Translations under genes and position numbers: made by a program
Assembly (NCBI GenBank): GCA_944391375.1
Contig: CALXTJ010000009.1
Span: forward strand, 1-36,506
Source of the DNA: an uncultured Alphaproteobacteria bacterium
GTDB taxonomy: Bacteria > Pseudomonadota > Alphaproteobacteria > RF32 > CAG-239
Length of the DNA: 36,506 nt
Direction: 5' to 3'
In this document: one piece after another, positions 24,763 through 33,709 of the stretch
Position numbering within the stretch: the stretch's first letter is position 1
Layout of the letters: every line of letters begins with the position of its first letter
The notes under the pieces: model-generated
Databases searched by the model: none
Seen by the model: only the letters and a program-made list of their open reading frames with translations
Told to the model about the DNA's origin: nothing

Positions 24763-26193
24763 TTAATCTTTAATTTTTATCGGCAGATAAACCGTAAATG
24801 TCGTGCCGTTATAGTTGGTGGAACTGACCGTTAAGTTGCCGCGATGACGCATGATAATCTGCTTGGCAATTGATAATCCCAATCCGGTTCCCTTGATGTT
24901 TAAATCCTTGTGCGTTTGCATACGATAAAAACGTTCGGTTAATCTTTTTAAATCATCGGCACTTATTTTCGGCCCCTTGTTGTTTACTGATATAGCCACC
25001 GCTTTACCTTTTGCAACATTAAAAGTTTTGGAAGCGGGAATTTGTTCGCTTAATTTAATGCTTACCGTAATCTCGCTGGGACTTACCCCGTATTTAACGG
25101 CATTATCCAATAAATTTTGCACCAACTGTTTAATTTGCTGCGAATCTGCAATAATTGTCGGTATTTTATCGGCAATATCCAAGTTTATACTCATATTGCG
25201 GGCCACTGCCTTTACCGATAGGGCTTCTGCCGCCTCTTTGACAATTTTACAAACATCGGTCTTTTCATCGGGAAGTTTATCTTGCGACAGTTCAATGCGG
25301 GACAGTGATAATAAATTTTCAATAAGCTGCGACATATACTCGGCCTGATCGGCCATAATTTTTAAAAAAGTTTCACGAGCCTGCTCATCATTTTTGGCCG
25401 AAGTTTGCAAAGTTTCTATAAAACCGGAAATAACCGACAGCGGTGTTCTTAACTCATGACTGGCGTTGGCCACAAAATCGGACTGCATTTTTTCAACCGT
25501 CATAGCCTTGCTTAAATCGTACAAGGAAATTACCGCAACCGTCCGGCCTTTGGAAAACCAAGGCAATTGCTTGATGTGAGCGTACATCTTTTTATTTAAA
25601 CCGCCCGGTGCGTAAAATACCAAACTTTCGGCATCGCTCTCCTTTTTTAACACTTTATTGACGGCATTGATAAAGTTATTGGAATTAAAAACATTTTCCA
25701 CATTTTTTTCGGTAATATCGGCATCCAACAGCTGTCTGGATGCTAAATTGGCTCCCAAAATATTACCCGAACGGTCAATCATTAAAATCGGATCCGGCAA
25801 AGTGTCCAACACGGCAGTATCGGAAATGGTTTGAGCCTCTAACGCATCGGTCTTATAAAGCCAAAACTTGTGCATGGAATTAACCGCATCGGCAATGTCT
25901 TTAGCCTCTTGTTCCGATAAGTTAAGTTTAAAATCCGTATCGGCCGTGTCTGTGGCCAGTTTGCTGATGTAATTTTTAACTTGCTGCATTTCGGAACTTG
26001 CCGGTATCATAAATACCATGGTAAAAACAACTACCGAAGCATAAGAAAGCAAGGCCCAGTAAGGCTCCAGTAAATTTAATATTACCAGCATAATAAACAC
26101 AAAAGCCGACGGCAAAGACAACAACAAAACCCTTTTGGCAAAGCCCGAATTGCTGTCAATATCTAACTGTCTTACCTTTTTAAGCCACATCAA
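24763..26193 (-). CDS. Membrane sensor histidine kinase, PhoR-like
   Basis: The 476-residue protein has two N-terminal membrane helices (about 22-42 and 47-64) with almost no periplasmic loop, a linker, a PAS domain (about 120-230), HisKA with phospho-acceptor H246 in ASHELRTPL, and a HATPase domain with NLLDNAVKYG (N box) and GTGLGLSIAKQI (G2 box). The layout matches PhoR and similar kinases that sense through membrane or cytoplasmic signals. No response-regulator gene lies beside it; downstream is a MATE gene. GAGG lies before tandem ATG codons. The signal is unknown. Confidence 0.9.
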   Translation of the reverse strand: MMWLKKVRQLDIDSNSGFAKRVLLLSLPSAFVFIMLVILNLLEPYWALLSYASVVVFTMVFMIPASSEMQQVKNYISKLATDTADTDFKLNLSEQEAKDIADAVNSMHKFWLYKTDALEAQTISDTAVLDTLPDPILMIDRSGNILGANLASRQLLDADITEKNVENVFNSNNFINAVNKVLKKESDAESLVFYAPGGLNKKMYAHIKQLPWFSKGRTVAVISLYDLSKAMTVEKMQSDFVANASHELRTPLSVISGFIETLQTSAKNDEQARETFLKIMADQAEYMSQLIENLLSLSRIELSQDKLPDEKTDVCKIVKEAAEALSVKAVARNMSINLDIADKIPTIIADSQQIKQLVQNLLDNAVKYGVSPSEITVSIKLSEQIPASKTFNVAKGKAVAISVNNKGPKISADDLKRLTERFYRMQTHKDLNIKGTGLGLSIAKQIIMRHRGNLTVSSTNYNGTTFTVYLPIKIKD

Positions 26194-26207
26194 AAGCCTC
26201 GTATAAT

Positions 26208-26236
26208 TTGCAAAAAGTTATAGACTATTCTATTAA
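26208..26236 (+). promoter_or_regulatory. Likely mutS promoter
   Basis: TTGCAA (26208-26213) and TATTAA (26231-26236) are 17 bp apart in the divergent gap between the histidine kinase and mutS, about 50 bases before the mutS ATG. Confidence 0.45.
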
Positions 26237-26286
26237 AAAGTTTATCATACAAGAGGTTTAAATTTATTTAATACTATTGTAGGAAC

Positions 26287-28974
26287 ATGACTGAGGAATA
26301 TACTAATTTAACGCCGGCTATGGCTCAATATATGGAAATTAAAAAGGCCCATAAGGACTATTTGTTGTTCTATCGTATGGGGGATTTTTACGAACTGTTT
26401 TTTGATGATGCCCTCACGGCCTCAAAAGCCTTGGATATTGCTCTTACTAAACGCGGTAAGGTTGAGGGTCAAAATATTCCGATGTGCGGCGTACCTTATC
26501 ATGCTTACGAAAATTATTTGGCCCGCCTTATTCATCAGGGCTTTAAAGTGGCTATTTGCGAACAAATGGAAACTCCCGAAGAGGCTAAAAAAAGAGGCAC
26601 AAAAGCCGTTGTTAAACGCGATGTAATACGGCTGGTTACCGCCGGAACTTTAACCGAAGATAACCTCTTGGACGCCCGTAAAAATAATTATCTGTTGTGC
26701 TGTGCCAAAATTCAGGATAATTTCGGATTTGCCTGGTTTGATTTATCAACCGGTGATTTTTGTACACAGCTTGTAAATACCTCGCCGACTCATCAGTCTG
26801 CCATGTTGCAAACCTTTATTTCTAAAATCAATCCGGTGGAAATTATCGTCTCCGATGCTTTGCTGCAAATTCCTGCCTTGTTTGAAATTTTAAATGCCTA
26901 CCGCGAAAAATTAACCGTGCTTCCACAAGCCCGTTTTAACAGCTTGGCTGCCGAAGAATACATCAAAAAAGCCTTTAAAGTGCAAACTCTGGAAGCCTTC
27001 GGTAATTTTTCCAAACCGGAAGTTGCCGCCGCCGGCGTAATTTTAGACTATGTTAATGCCACCCAAAAAGGCAAAATGCCACGCATTAAAAATCCCGTGC
27101 GATTTAATAATAATACCTCCATGGAAATTGACAATGCCACCAGATACAGTTTGGAGATTTTGGAATCGGTCAACGGTGATAAGAAAAATTCGCTTTTAGG
27201 CACCATAGACCGCACAATTACCGGCGCCGGAGCCAGACTGCTGACTTATCGGCTGAGCAATCCGTCCTTGGATATTGATACCATCAATCAACGATTGGAT
27301 GTGGTTCAGTTTTTTATTGATGTTCCCGAAGTAAGAAACGAATTACGAGAAACTTTTAAAAGCTTTACCGACTTGGAAAGGGCCGTTTCCAGATTAAGCG
27401 TAGGTCGCGGAAGTCCTAAAGATTTGTCTGCCATCGGCAGTACTTTGGCTCTTATACCTAAGGTCAAAAATCTGCTCAACGCTTACGGAAAATACAACAA
27501 AATGTTGTGTGAATTGCCACAGGCCGTATCTTTGATTTTGCAACGGCTCGGCGATTTTAGTTTTATTGTCAATAACCTGCAAAACGCTTTGCTTGATGTT
27601 GAAGATTTGCCTTTGCAATCTCGTGACGGCGGATTTATTAAAGCCGGTTACCATCCGGCTTTGGATGAATTAAAAAATATGCAAAATAATTCGCGGGAGC
27701 TGATAAGCCAATTAGAGCAAAAATATATTACCCAAACCGGTATTGCCAACTTAAAAATTCGCTATAACAATGTGCTGGGCTATTTTATTGAAATTCCCGC
27801 CAAATTTGCCACTGCTATTTTGCAAAATCCGGAATTTATTCATCGGCAATCGGTACTTAATGCTTCCCGTTTCGTAACCGTGGAATTAAGCGATTTGGAA
27901 AAGGAAATAAGTTCGGCTCATGATAAATCGGTGGCTTTGGAATTGGAAATATACAACTCTCTTGTCCAAGACATAATGTGTGCTTCGGATGATATTTCCG
28001 TAACTGCTGCCGCTATAGCCGAATTGGATGTTGCCGCCGCCAATGCCGACTTGGCCGTTGAACAAAAATATTGCCGGCCGGTTTTGGATAACTCCTATGC
28101 TTTTGAAATTAAAGACGGCAGACATCCGGTGGTGGAATCGGCCATTATCCGCAATCAAAACGGCAACTTTGTTTGTAACGACTGTTCTCTTAATGCCGAA
28201 AATAATCGGATATGGCTTTTAACCGGACCGAACATGGCCGGTAAATCTACTTTTTTGCGGCAAAATGCCATTATTGCCATTTTGGCACAAATCGGCTCTT
28301 ATGTACCCTGCTCTTCTGCCCATATCGGTATTATTGACAAAGTATTTTCCCGTGTCGGGGCTTCCGATGACTTATCCCGCGGACGCTCTACCTTTATGGT
28401 GGAAATGGTAGAAACCGCCGCCATATTAAATCAGTCTACTCCCCGCTCCTTCGTTATTTTGGATGAAATCGGCCGAGGAACCGCCACCTATGACGGCCTG
28501 TCCATTGCCTGGGCCGTGGTGGAATATTTGCATGAAGTTAATAAATGTCGGGCTTTGTTTGCTACCCACTACCATGAATTGACCGTACTTGCCGCCAAGC
28601 TTAATGCCCTGACTTTGCACTGTATGAAAATTAAAGAATTTAAAGGTGATGTCATATTTATGCATGAGGTGATTGACGGTACTGCCGACAGATCGTACGG
28701 TATTCATGTTGCCAAACTTGCCGGCCTTCCGCCTTTGGTCTTAAAAAGAGCGACACAGGTTCTCCACTCTTTGGAAAATAATCCGCAAAATAAAGATATG
28801 GCCTCGGTTGAAAATGAATTGCCTCTGTTTGCCGATACTGCCCAAGATGATGTTCAAAATGATGTGGCTTCCGAATTGGAAACGGCTCTTAAAAACATAA
28901 ATCCGGATGAACTGTCGCCTAAAGAAGCCCTTGAAAAAATTTATGAGCTTAAAAAACTGGCCGCTGAAAATTAA
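26287..28974 (+). CDS. mutS: DNA mismatch repair protein MutS
   Basis: The 895-residue protein is a full-length MutS1. The mismatch-reading Phe-x-Glu motif is F34-Y-E36 in RMGDFYELF. The connector, lever and clamp domains span the middle, and the ATPase domain has Walker A TGPNMAGKST (about 645-655), Walker B FVILDEIGRGT and the ATHYHEL signature loop. The C-terminal helix-turn-helix region (KEALEKIYELKKL) is present. AGGA lies close to the ATG. The last four bases overlap the stop of the convergent ABC-F gene. MutL and MutH are not in view. Confidence 0.98.
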   Translation: MTEEYTNLTPAMAQYMEIKKAHKDYLLFYRMGDFYELFFDDALTASKALDIALTKRGKVEGQNIPMCGVPYHAYENYLARLIHQGFKVAICEQMETPEEAKKRGTKAVVKRDVIRLVTAGTLTEDNLLDARKNNYLLCCAKIQDNFGFAWFDLSTGDFCTQLVNTSPTHQSAMLQTFISKINPVEIIVSDALLQIPALFEILNAYREKLTVLPQARFNSLAAEEYIKKAFKVQTLEAFGNFSKPEVAAAGVILDYVNATQKGKMPRIKNPVRFNNNTSMEIDNATRYSLEILESVNGDKKNSLLGTIDRTITGAGARLLTYRLSNPSLDIDTINQRLDVVQFFIDVPEVRNELRETFKSFTDLERAVSRLSVGRGSPKDLSAIGSTLALIPKVKNLLNAYGKYNKMLCELPQAVSLILQRLGDFSFIVNNLQNALLDVEDLPLQSRDGGFIKAGYHPALDELKNMQNNSRELISQLEQKYITQTGIANLKIRYNNVLGYFIEIPAKFATAILQNPEFIHRQSVLNASRFVTVELSDLEKEISSAHDKSVALELEIYNSLVQDIMCASDDISVTAAAIAELDVAAANADLAVEQKYCRPVLDNSYAFEIKDGRHPVVESAIIRNQNGNFVCNDCSLNAENNRIWLLTGPNMAGKSTFLRQNAIIAILAQIGSYVPCSSAHIGIIDKVFSRVGASDDLSRGRSTFMVEMVETAAILNQSTPRSFVILDEIGRGTATYDGLSIAWAVVEYLHEVNKCRALFATHYHELTVLAAKLNALTLHCMKIKEFKGDVIFMHEVIDGTADRSYGIHVAKLAGLPPLVLKRATQVLHSLENNPQNKDMASVENELPLFADTAQDDVQNDVASELETALKNINPDELSPKEALEKIYELKKLAAEN

Positions 28975-30782
28975 CCGGCCAGTTCATCGGCTTTCAACTG
29001 GATTTCCAGCCAAAGGTTTTCTTTTTCGTCTTTGCTTTGCTTATATTCTGCCAACTTAGCGGTGAGCTCATCAAACTCCTTGGGATTACGGGTATATAAA
29101 TCTACATCGGTAGCCAAAGTTTGCTCAATTTGAGAAATTTTATCTTCCAAGTCGGCAATTTCTTGAGGCAAAACTTCCAAAAGCCGATTATCTTTATAAC
29201 TTAATTTGGAAGGTGTTTTAATTTTTTGCGGTTCGGATTGAACTTTTTTGACAGACTTATCTTTTTTAACTTCCTTGTCCGCTTGAGATTTCAATTTTTC
29301 CAAAAGTTCGGTATAGCTCCCGACATGCTCAATAATACTTCCGTCCCCTTTCATATAAAGCAAAGAAGTTGCAACTTTATCCATAAAATCACGATCATGG
29401 CTGACTATCAAAATAGTTCCCTGATATTCATCCAAAACTTCCTGCAATAAATCAAGCGTATCCATATCCAAATCGTTGGTGGGCTCATCAAGTACCAAAA
29501 AATTGGAAGCTTTTGCCAAGGCCACCGCCAGCATCAAGCGATTTTTTTCGCCTCCGGATAAGGCCGATACCGGACATTGTGCCTGATCGGGCTTAAATAA
29601 AAAGTCTTTTAAATAAGCCACCACATGACGCCAGTGCCCTCTTACCCATATATGGTCACCCTCATTACATAAAGTTTTCCATAAAGTTTTTTTAGGATCT
29701 AAGGTCATACGATTTTGATCAAAATAAGCTTCTTCCAGATTTTTACCCATACGCACAAAACCGCTGTCAGGTTCAAGCTTTTTGGTTAATAATTTAATCA
29801 AAGTGGTCTTGCCGGCACCGTTAGGACCGACAACACCGATGCGATTACCCTTTAAAATCCTTATAGAAAAGTCTTTTACCAGTTCGCGGCTGCCGTACGA
29901 TTTATATATATGTTTGGCTTCAATTACCAAACGGGAACGCAACTCGCCTTCATCTATTTCCAGATTAACCGAACCGACTTGCTTAATTTGCTCTTTGCGT
30001 TCCTGCCGCAGTTGTTGCAGTCTTCTTAATCGGCCCTGATTGCGTTTACGACGGGCGGTTACCCCTTTATGCAGCCACTCGGTTTCTTCTTCAATTTTTT
30101 TATTAAGATACTTTTGGGCAATAATTTCCTGCTCCAAAATTTGTTCCTGCCACTCATCAAAAAAGGCAAAACCTTTGTTGTTGGAATGTAAAATTCCTCT
30201 ATCCAGCCAAAAAGTTTTTTGTGATACATGATTTAAGAACATGCGGTCATGGCTGATAACAATTACCGCACCGGTAAATTTGGCAATAATCTCTTCCAAT
30301 TTTTCAATGGTAGCAATATCCAAATGGTTGGTAGGTTCATCTAAAAGCAAAATATCCGGCTCGGATATCAACGCTTTGGCCAGAGCCGCTTTTTTTAATT
30401 CGCCTCCCGAAGAACTTTGCGGAGCTTGATGCTCCAAAATGTTTAAGTGTCTGATTAAAATATCGGCCTTATATTCCTGATTTTCCCGATTGCCGATGAG
30501 CCCGGAAAGAACAACCTCCCGCAAAGTTTGGTAACCGCTAAAATCCGGTTCTTGCGGCATATACGAAATTTTGGTGCCGGGTTGAATAAAAATTTCGGCC
30601 TTTTCGGCTTCAATTTGGCCGGATATTATTTTTAATAAGGTAGATTTTCCCGAACCGTTACGACCGACCAAGCATATTTTATCGCCACGGCTTACGGTCA
30701 TTTCAATTCCCGTAAACAACGGATTAAGGCCAAAGCTTAGCCAAACATCTTTCATGGTATAAATCGGCGGTTCCGCAGACAT
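28971..30782 (-). CDS. uup: ABC-F ATPase, Uup-like
   Basis: The 603-residue soluble protein has two ABC domains in tandem and no membrane segment. Domain 1 has Walker A GRNGSGKST (about 38-46), signature SSGGELKKAALAKAL and Walker B ILLLDEPTNHLD. Domain 2 has GPNGAGKTT, LSGGEKNRLMLAVAL and FLVLDEPTNDLD. The ABC-F linker (LRRLQQLRQERKEQ) lies between them, and a C-terminal basic coiled coil (about 525-600) is the Uup hallmark. ABC-F proteins act on ribosomes; Uup is also linked to branched DNA and transposon excision. Convergence with mutS is a curious but unproven link. Confidence 0.87.
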   Translation of the reverse strand: MSAEPPIYTMKDVWLSFGLNPLFTGIEMTVSRGDKICLVGRNGSGKSTLLKIISGQIEAEKAEIFIQPGTKISYMPQEPDFSGYQTLREVVLSGLIGNRENQEYKADILIRHLNILEHQAPQSSSGGELKKAALAKALISEPDILLLDEPTNHLDIATIEKLEEIIAKFTGAVIVISHDRMFLNHVSQKTFWLDRGILHSNNKGFAFFDEWQEQILEQEIIAQKYLNKKIEEETEWLHKGVTARRKRNQGRLRRLQQLRQERKEQIKQVGSVNLEIDEGELRSRLVIEAKHIYKSYGSRELVKDFSIRILKGNRIGVVGPNGAGKTTLIKLLTKKLEPDSGFVRMGKNLEEAYFDQNRMTLDPKKTLWKTLCNEGDHIWVRGHWRHVVAYLKDFLFKPDQAQCPVSALSGGEKNRLMLAVALAKASNFLVLDEPTNDLDMDTLDLLQEVLDEYQGTILIVSHDRDFMDKVATSLLYMKGDGSIIEHVGSYTELLEKLKSQADKEVKKDKSVKKVQSEPQKIKTPSKLSYKDNRLLEVLPQEIADLEDKISQIEQTLATDVDLYTRNPKEFDELTAKLAEYKQSKDEKENLWLEIQLKADELAG

Positions 30783-30862
30783 TTTATATTCCTCTCACTA
30801 TTTTTGCCGATACCATACAAGATTAAAAAAATTTTTACAATCATATTATTAAATTATTTGCC

Positions 30863-30891
30863 TTGAAAGTATGTTTTTTTTATTTTAAGAT
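30863..30891 (+). promoter_or_regulatory. Likely promoter of the Sel1-repeat gene
   Basis: TTGAAA (30863-30868) and TAAGAT (30886-30891) are 17 bp apart and about 31 bases ahead of the ATG at 30923, which follows AAAGG. Confidence 0.5.
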
Positions 30892-30922
30892 TGGTCAACT
30901 TGCTTGAAGAAAGGTATTAAAA

Positions 30923-32056
30923 ATGAAAAAAATCGTTATCGCCAGTGTGTTATTTTCCATGTTAGCGTTTCCGGTATATGCTCAAACCATGGATTTGGCC
31001 GGAGGTATTACCGAAGAACCGGAAAACAGCCCTCAAGAAACAACTGAGGTACAAAAAGAAGATGAACAACTTGCCGATGACAGAGGTATATTTTCATTCT
31101 TAAATTTTTCATTTATTAAAAAAGCCGTCAGCTCCGATGAGGATAAAGAAAAGTTGCCCGAACAGGAGGCTAAGCCGAATGAACCTCAGGAAACTCCGTT
31201 ACAAAAGTTGCATCGTACCGCTGAGGAAGGAAATTTAAGTTCGCAACTGTCTTTGGGTTATATGTACTTATACGGCACGGACGGAGTGCAAAGTGATTAC
31301 GGCAAGGCCTTTAAATATTATGAAATGGCCGCCAATCAGAATAATAAAATTGCTTTAAACAATCTGGGCAGTTTGTATTTTAGCGGTATTGGTACCGAAC
31401 GCAATTACCTTAAAGCCGCTCAAATGTTCGCCAAAGCTGCCGAATTAGGCAGTGATGATGCTGCCGTAAACTTGGCATTTATTTACTTAAGCAGCGATAA
31501 TAAAGAAAATATGTCGGCTGCCGTCAAATTATTTGAGCAAGCTGCCGCCATCGGCAATAACACCGCTCGTTTTATGTTAGGATATGCCTATTATAAAGGC
31601 TTTCAGCTTCCGCAAGATTACCGAAAGGCCGTTGAATTGATGAAAATTGCCGCCGATGCTCAGTTAGATGAGGCTCAATATGTGTTGGGTTTGATGTATA
31701 TGAACGGACAGGGAATTACCAAGAACTACGGTAATGCCGTAAAATTTATGGAACTGGCCGCCAAGCAGGGAAATATAGCCGCTATGATGCAGTTGGCCGA
31801 TATTTTGGCTCAAGGTACCATGTATCCTCGTAATTTGCTTCAGGCTCATGTGTTTTATAATGTGGCCTCGGTATACGGAGCCAAAGGAGCTGCCGAAAAA
31901 CGCGATGCTTTGGAACAAAGCCTTAAAATTGAGGAAATATTGCCGGCCCAAAGTGCTGCCGAAAAATTTAAAGCTCAGCCTTCAGAATTAACAACTTATG
32001 TGCGTCAAACTTTCGGAAACAACATAAGAAGTTATATAGATGAAAACTTAAAATAG
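30923..32056 (+). CDS. Exported Sel1-like repeat protein
   Basis: The 377-residue protein has a signal peptide (1-21, MKKIVIASVLFSMLAFPVYA), an acidic low-complexity stretch (about 25-90) and then about six Sel1-type alpha-alpha repeats of 36 residues (about 93-320). Examples are AEEGNLSSQLSLGYMYLYG, AANQNNKIALNNLGSLYFSG and AAKQGNIAAMMQLADILAQG. Sel1 repeats form a solenoid for protein-protein contacts, and periplasmic members often scaffold envelope or signalling complexes. There is no enzymatic domain. It is followed after 47 bases by the LPG-synthase-TM-like gene. Confidence 0.9.
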   Translation: MKKIVIASVLFSMLAFPVYAQTMDLAGGITEEPENSPQETTEVQKEDEQLADDRGIFSFLNFSFIKKAVSSDEDKEKLPEQEAKPNEPQETPLQKLHRTAEEGNLSSQLSLGYMYLYGTDGVQSDYGKAFKYYEMAANQNNKIALNNLGSLYFSGIGTERNYLKAAQMFAKAAELGSDDAAVNLAFIYLSSDNKENMSAAVKLFEQAAAIGNNTARFMLGYAYYKGFQLPQDYRKAVELMKIAADAQLDEAQYVLGLMYMNGQGITKNYGNAVKFMELAAKQGNIAAMMQLADILAQGTMYPRNLLQAHVFYNVASVYGAKGAAEKRDALEQSLKIEEILPAQSAAEKFKAQPSELTTYVRQTFGNNIRSYIDENLK

Positions 32057-32103
32057 AATATTATTTTTAATGCTGTCATATATAAAAAATAGCGGAGAAG
32101 ATA

Positions 32104-33258
32104 TTGCCTAAAAAAAATAACATGAAAAAAAACGGAAAAACCGGAGGACTGGCGTCCAAAACTAAACGCTTGATTAAAAAAATTATATCTTGGGCCGGTT
32201 TGTTCTTTTTTGCACTGGCAGCATTTATGATTTATAAACAGCTTTCCAAATATCAGTTGGAAGATATTAAAAATGCTCTTTTAAGCATTCCCAATCAGAA
32301 TCTGATTATGGCTTGTGTTGCCTCGTTTATCGGGTATGTGGCTTTGTCTTCTTACGACTTTTTGGCCTTAAAATATATTAAACACAAACAACCGTTTTGG
32401 CACTGGGTATTTGCCGGATTTATCGGGTTTGCGGTAAGTAATAATGCCGGTCATGCCATTGTTTCGGGCGGTGCCATTCGCTACCGTTTGTATACTCGTT
32501 GGCGGATTCATGCCGATGAAATTGTCCGTATGGTAACCTTTTCCGGATTTACTTATTTGGTGGCCTGTTTCTTTTTAATAATCATCGGTTATGTCATAAC
32601 CCCGGATCATGCTTTCGGCGAAGGTGCTTTATCCAAACTTACAACCGGTGTAATTGCATTAGTTTCTTTAATCGGATTGATTATTTATTTGGGAGCCAGT
32701 CTGTTTTACAAAAAACCGATAGATATTAAAGGTTTAAAGTTTGCCATTCCGACATTTAAAATGTCTGTGGCTCAAATAGTTATCGGCAGTATTGATATTT
32801 TAATGGCATCTCTGGTGCTTTACTTTACGCTTATCCATTTTATAGATTTGCCTTTTCATATTTTTATCGGAGCTTTTATTATTGCCCAAATTTTGGGAGT
32901 TTACAGCCAGGTTCCCGGAGGATTGGGCGTGTTTGAGGTGGTATTTGCCAACATTATCCCCGGAGCGGAAAATCAGGCCATGCTCTTTGGGGCTCTGATT
33001 GCTTACAGAATTATCTATTATTTATTACCTTTAATACTTTCGGGAATTGTGTTATTTTCCTATGAAGCTTATTTAGCTCGTAAATATCATGAAATTAAAG
33101 AGCAAAGACGGTTGGAAAGACTTAAAAACTACTTATCGGATAAAAAGCAAAAAATTGCCGATAAAGCTCATCATCTTGCCGATAAGGCTCATAAAATAAA
33201 AGAAAAAGCTCACAATATAACCGAAAAGGCCAAAAATATCGGCCATAAAACAAAATAG
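32104..33258 (+). CDS. LPG-synthase-TM/YbhN-like membrane protein with heptad-repeat tail
   Basis: The protein has 384 residues from a TTG start at 32104, chosen because GGAGA lies five bases upstream; the next in-frame ATG (32122) has no ribosome-binding site. About eight membrane helices cover residues 30-320. Family marks are SNNAGHAIVSGGAIRYRLY and QVPGGLGVFEVVF, as in the flippase-like domain of MprF and in YbhN. There is no aminoacyl-transferase domain. A basic cytoplasmic tail ends in five seven-residue repeats (346-380: DKKQKIA, DKAHHLA, DKAHKIK, EKAHNIT, EKAKNIG). The function of such stand-alone proteins, probably lipid translocation, is not established here. Confidence 0.82.
   Translation: MPKKNNMKKNGKTGGLASKTKRLIKKIISWAGLFFFALAAFMIYKQLSKYQLEDIKNALLSIPNQNLIMACVASFIGYVALSSYDFLALKYIKHKQPFWHWVFAGFIGFAVSNNAGHAIVSGGAIRYRLYTRWRIHADEIVRMVTFSGFTYLVACFFLIIIGYVITPDHAFGEGALSKLTTGVIALVSLIGLIIYLGASLFYKKPIDIKGLKFAIPTFKMSVAQIVIGSIDILMASLVLYFTLIHFIDLPFHIFIGAFIIAQILGVYSQVPGGLGVFEVVFANIIPGAENQAMLFGALIAYRIIYYLLPLILSGIVLFSYEAYLARKYHEIKEQRRLERLKNYLSDKKQKIADKAHHLADKAHKIKEKAHNITEKAKNIGHKTK
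33139..33243 (+). repeat. 21-bp coding repeats in the YbhN-like gene
   Basis: Five successive 21-base units encode D/E-K-x-x-x-I/L-x heptads in the C-terminal tail. The units share GATAAAGCTCAT-like openings with drift, consistent with slippage expansion followed by point change. Confidence 0.7.
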
Positions 33259-33268
33259 CCTTATTAAC

Positions 33269-33532
33269 TTACTCGGCTAAATTTTCGTGCATGTCCAGAA
33301 TTTCTTGACGGAATTCTTTGCTCTCACGGCGGAGCTCGGCCTTTTTCTTGGCATCAGCGGCTTTGCGTTGCTCCAATTCGGCTTTGGCTTGCTCTTTTTT
33401 AACTTCCGCTTCCGAAATTACTTGATTTGCCGTTTCTTGATCTTTTTGTGCCTGACTTACCAAATCTATGGCGTGGGCATTAAATGATATTCCCAAACCC
33501 AATACTGCCAATAAGCAAAACATCTTGTTCAT
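33269..33532 (-). CDS. Small periplasmic coiled-coil protein of unknown function
   Basis: The 87-residue protein starts at 33532, where GAGGAG lies seven bases upstream on the minus strand; a longer frame to 33553 would contain the ribosome-binding site. The signal peptide is about residues 1-21 (MNKMFCLLAVLGLGISFNAHA). The mature 66 residues are very rich in Lys, Glu, Gln and Ala and should form a continuous helix or coiled coil (about 30-75). There is no Cys in the mature part and no recognised family. It converges with the YbhN-like gene, 10 bases apart. Confidence 0.7.
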   Translation of the reverse strand: MNKMFCLLAVLGLGISFNAHAIDLVSQAQKDQETANQVISEAEVKKEQAKAELEQRKAADAKKKAELRRESKEFRQEILDMHENLAE

Positions 33533-33709
33533 ATCAATTCTCCTCAAGTTCATATATGTAATATATTAACACTTTGGTACTTTTTTGCAACTTTACATAC
33601 CGCTTTATAAATTTTTTTGTTGTATTTTTGGTTGGTAAAATATTTTTTTATTTGTTTTTTAATTTTATGTTTTTATATTTCTAGAGTATTTTTGTTGGGA
33701 GTTGTTATT

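Noticed and set aside
33617-33709. Extra 31 hydrophobic residues at the start of permease copy A
   Set aside because: The region is T-rich intergenic sequence that codes for Phe/Leu by composition; copy B lacks it and a ribosome-binding site precedes the TTG at 33710.
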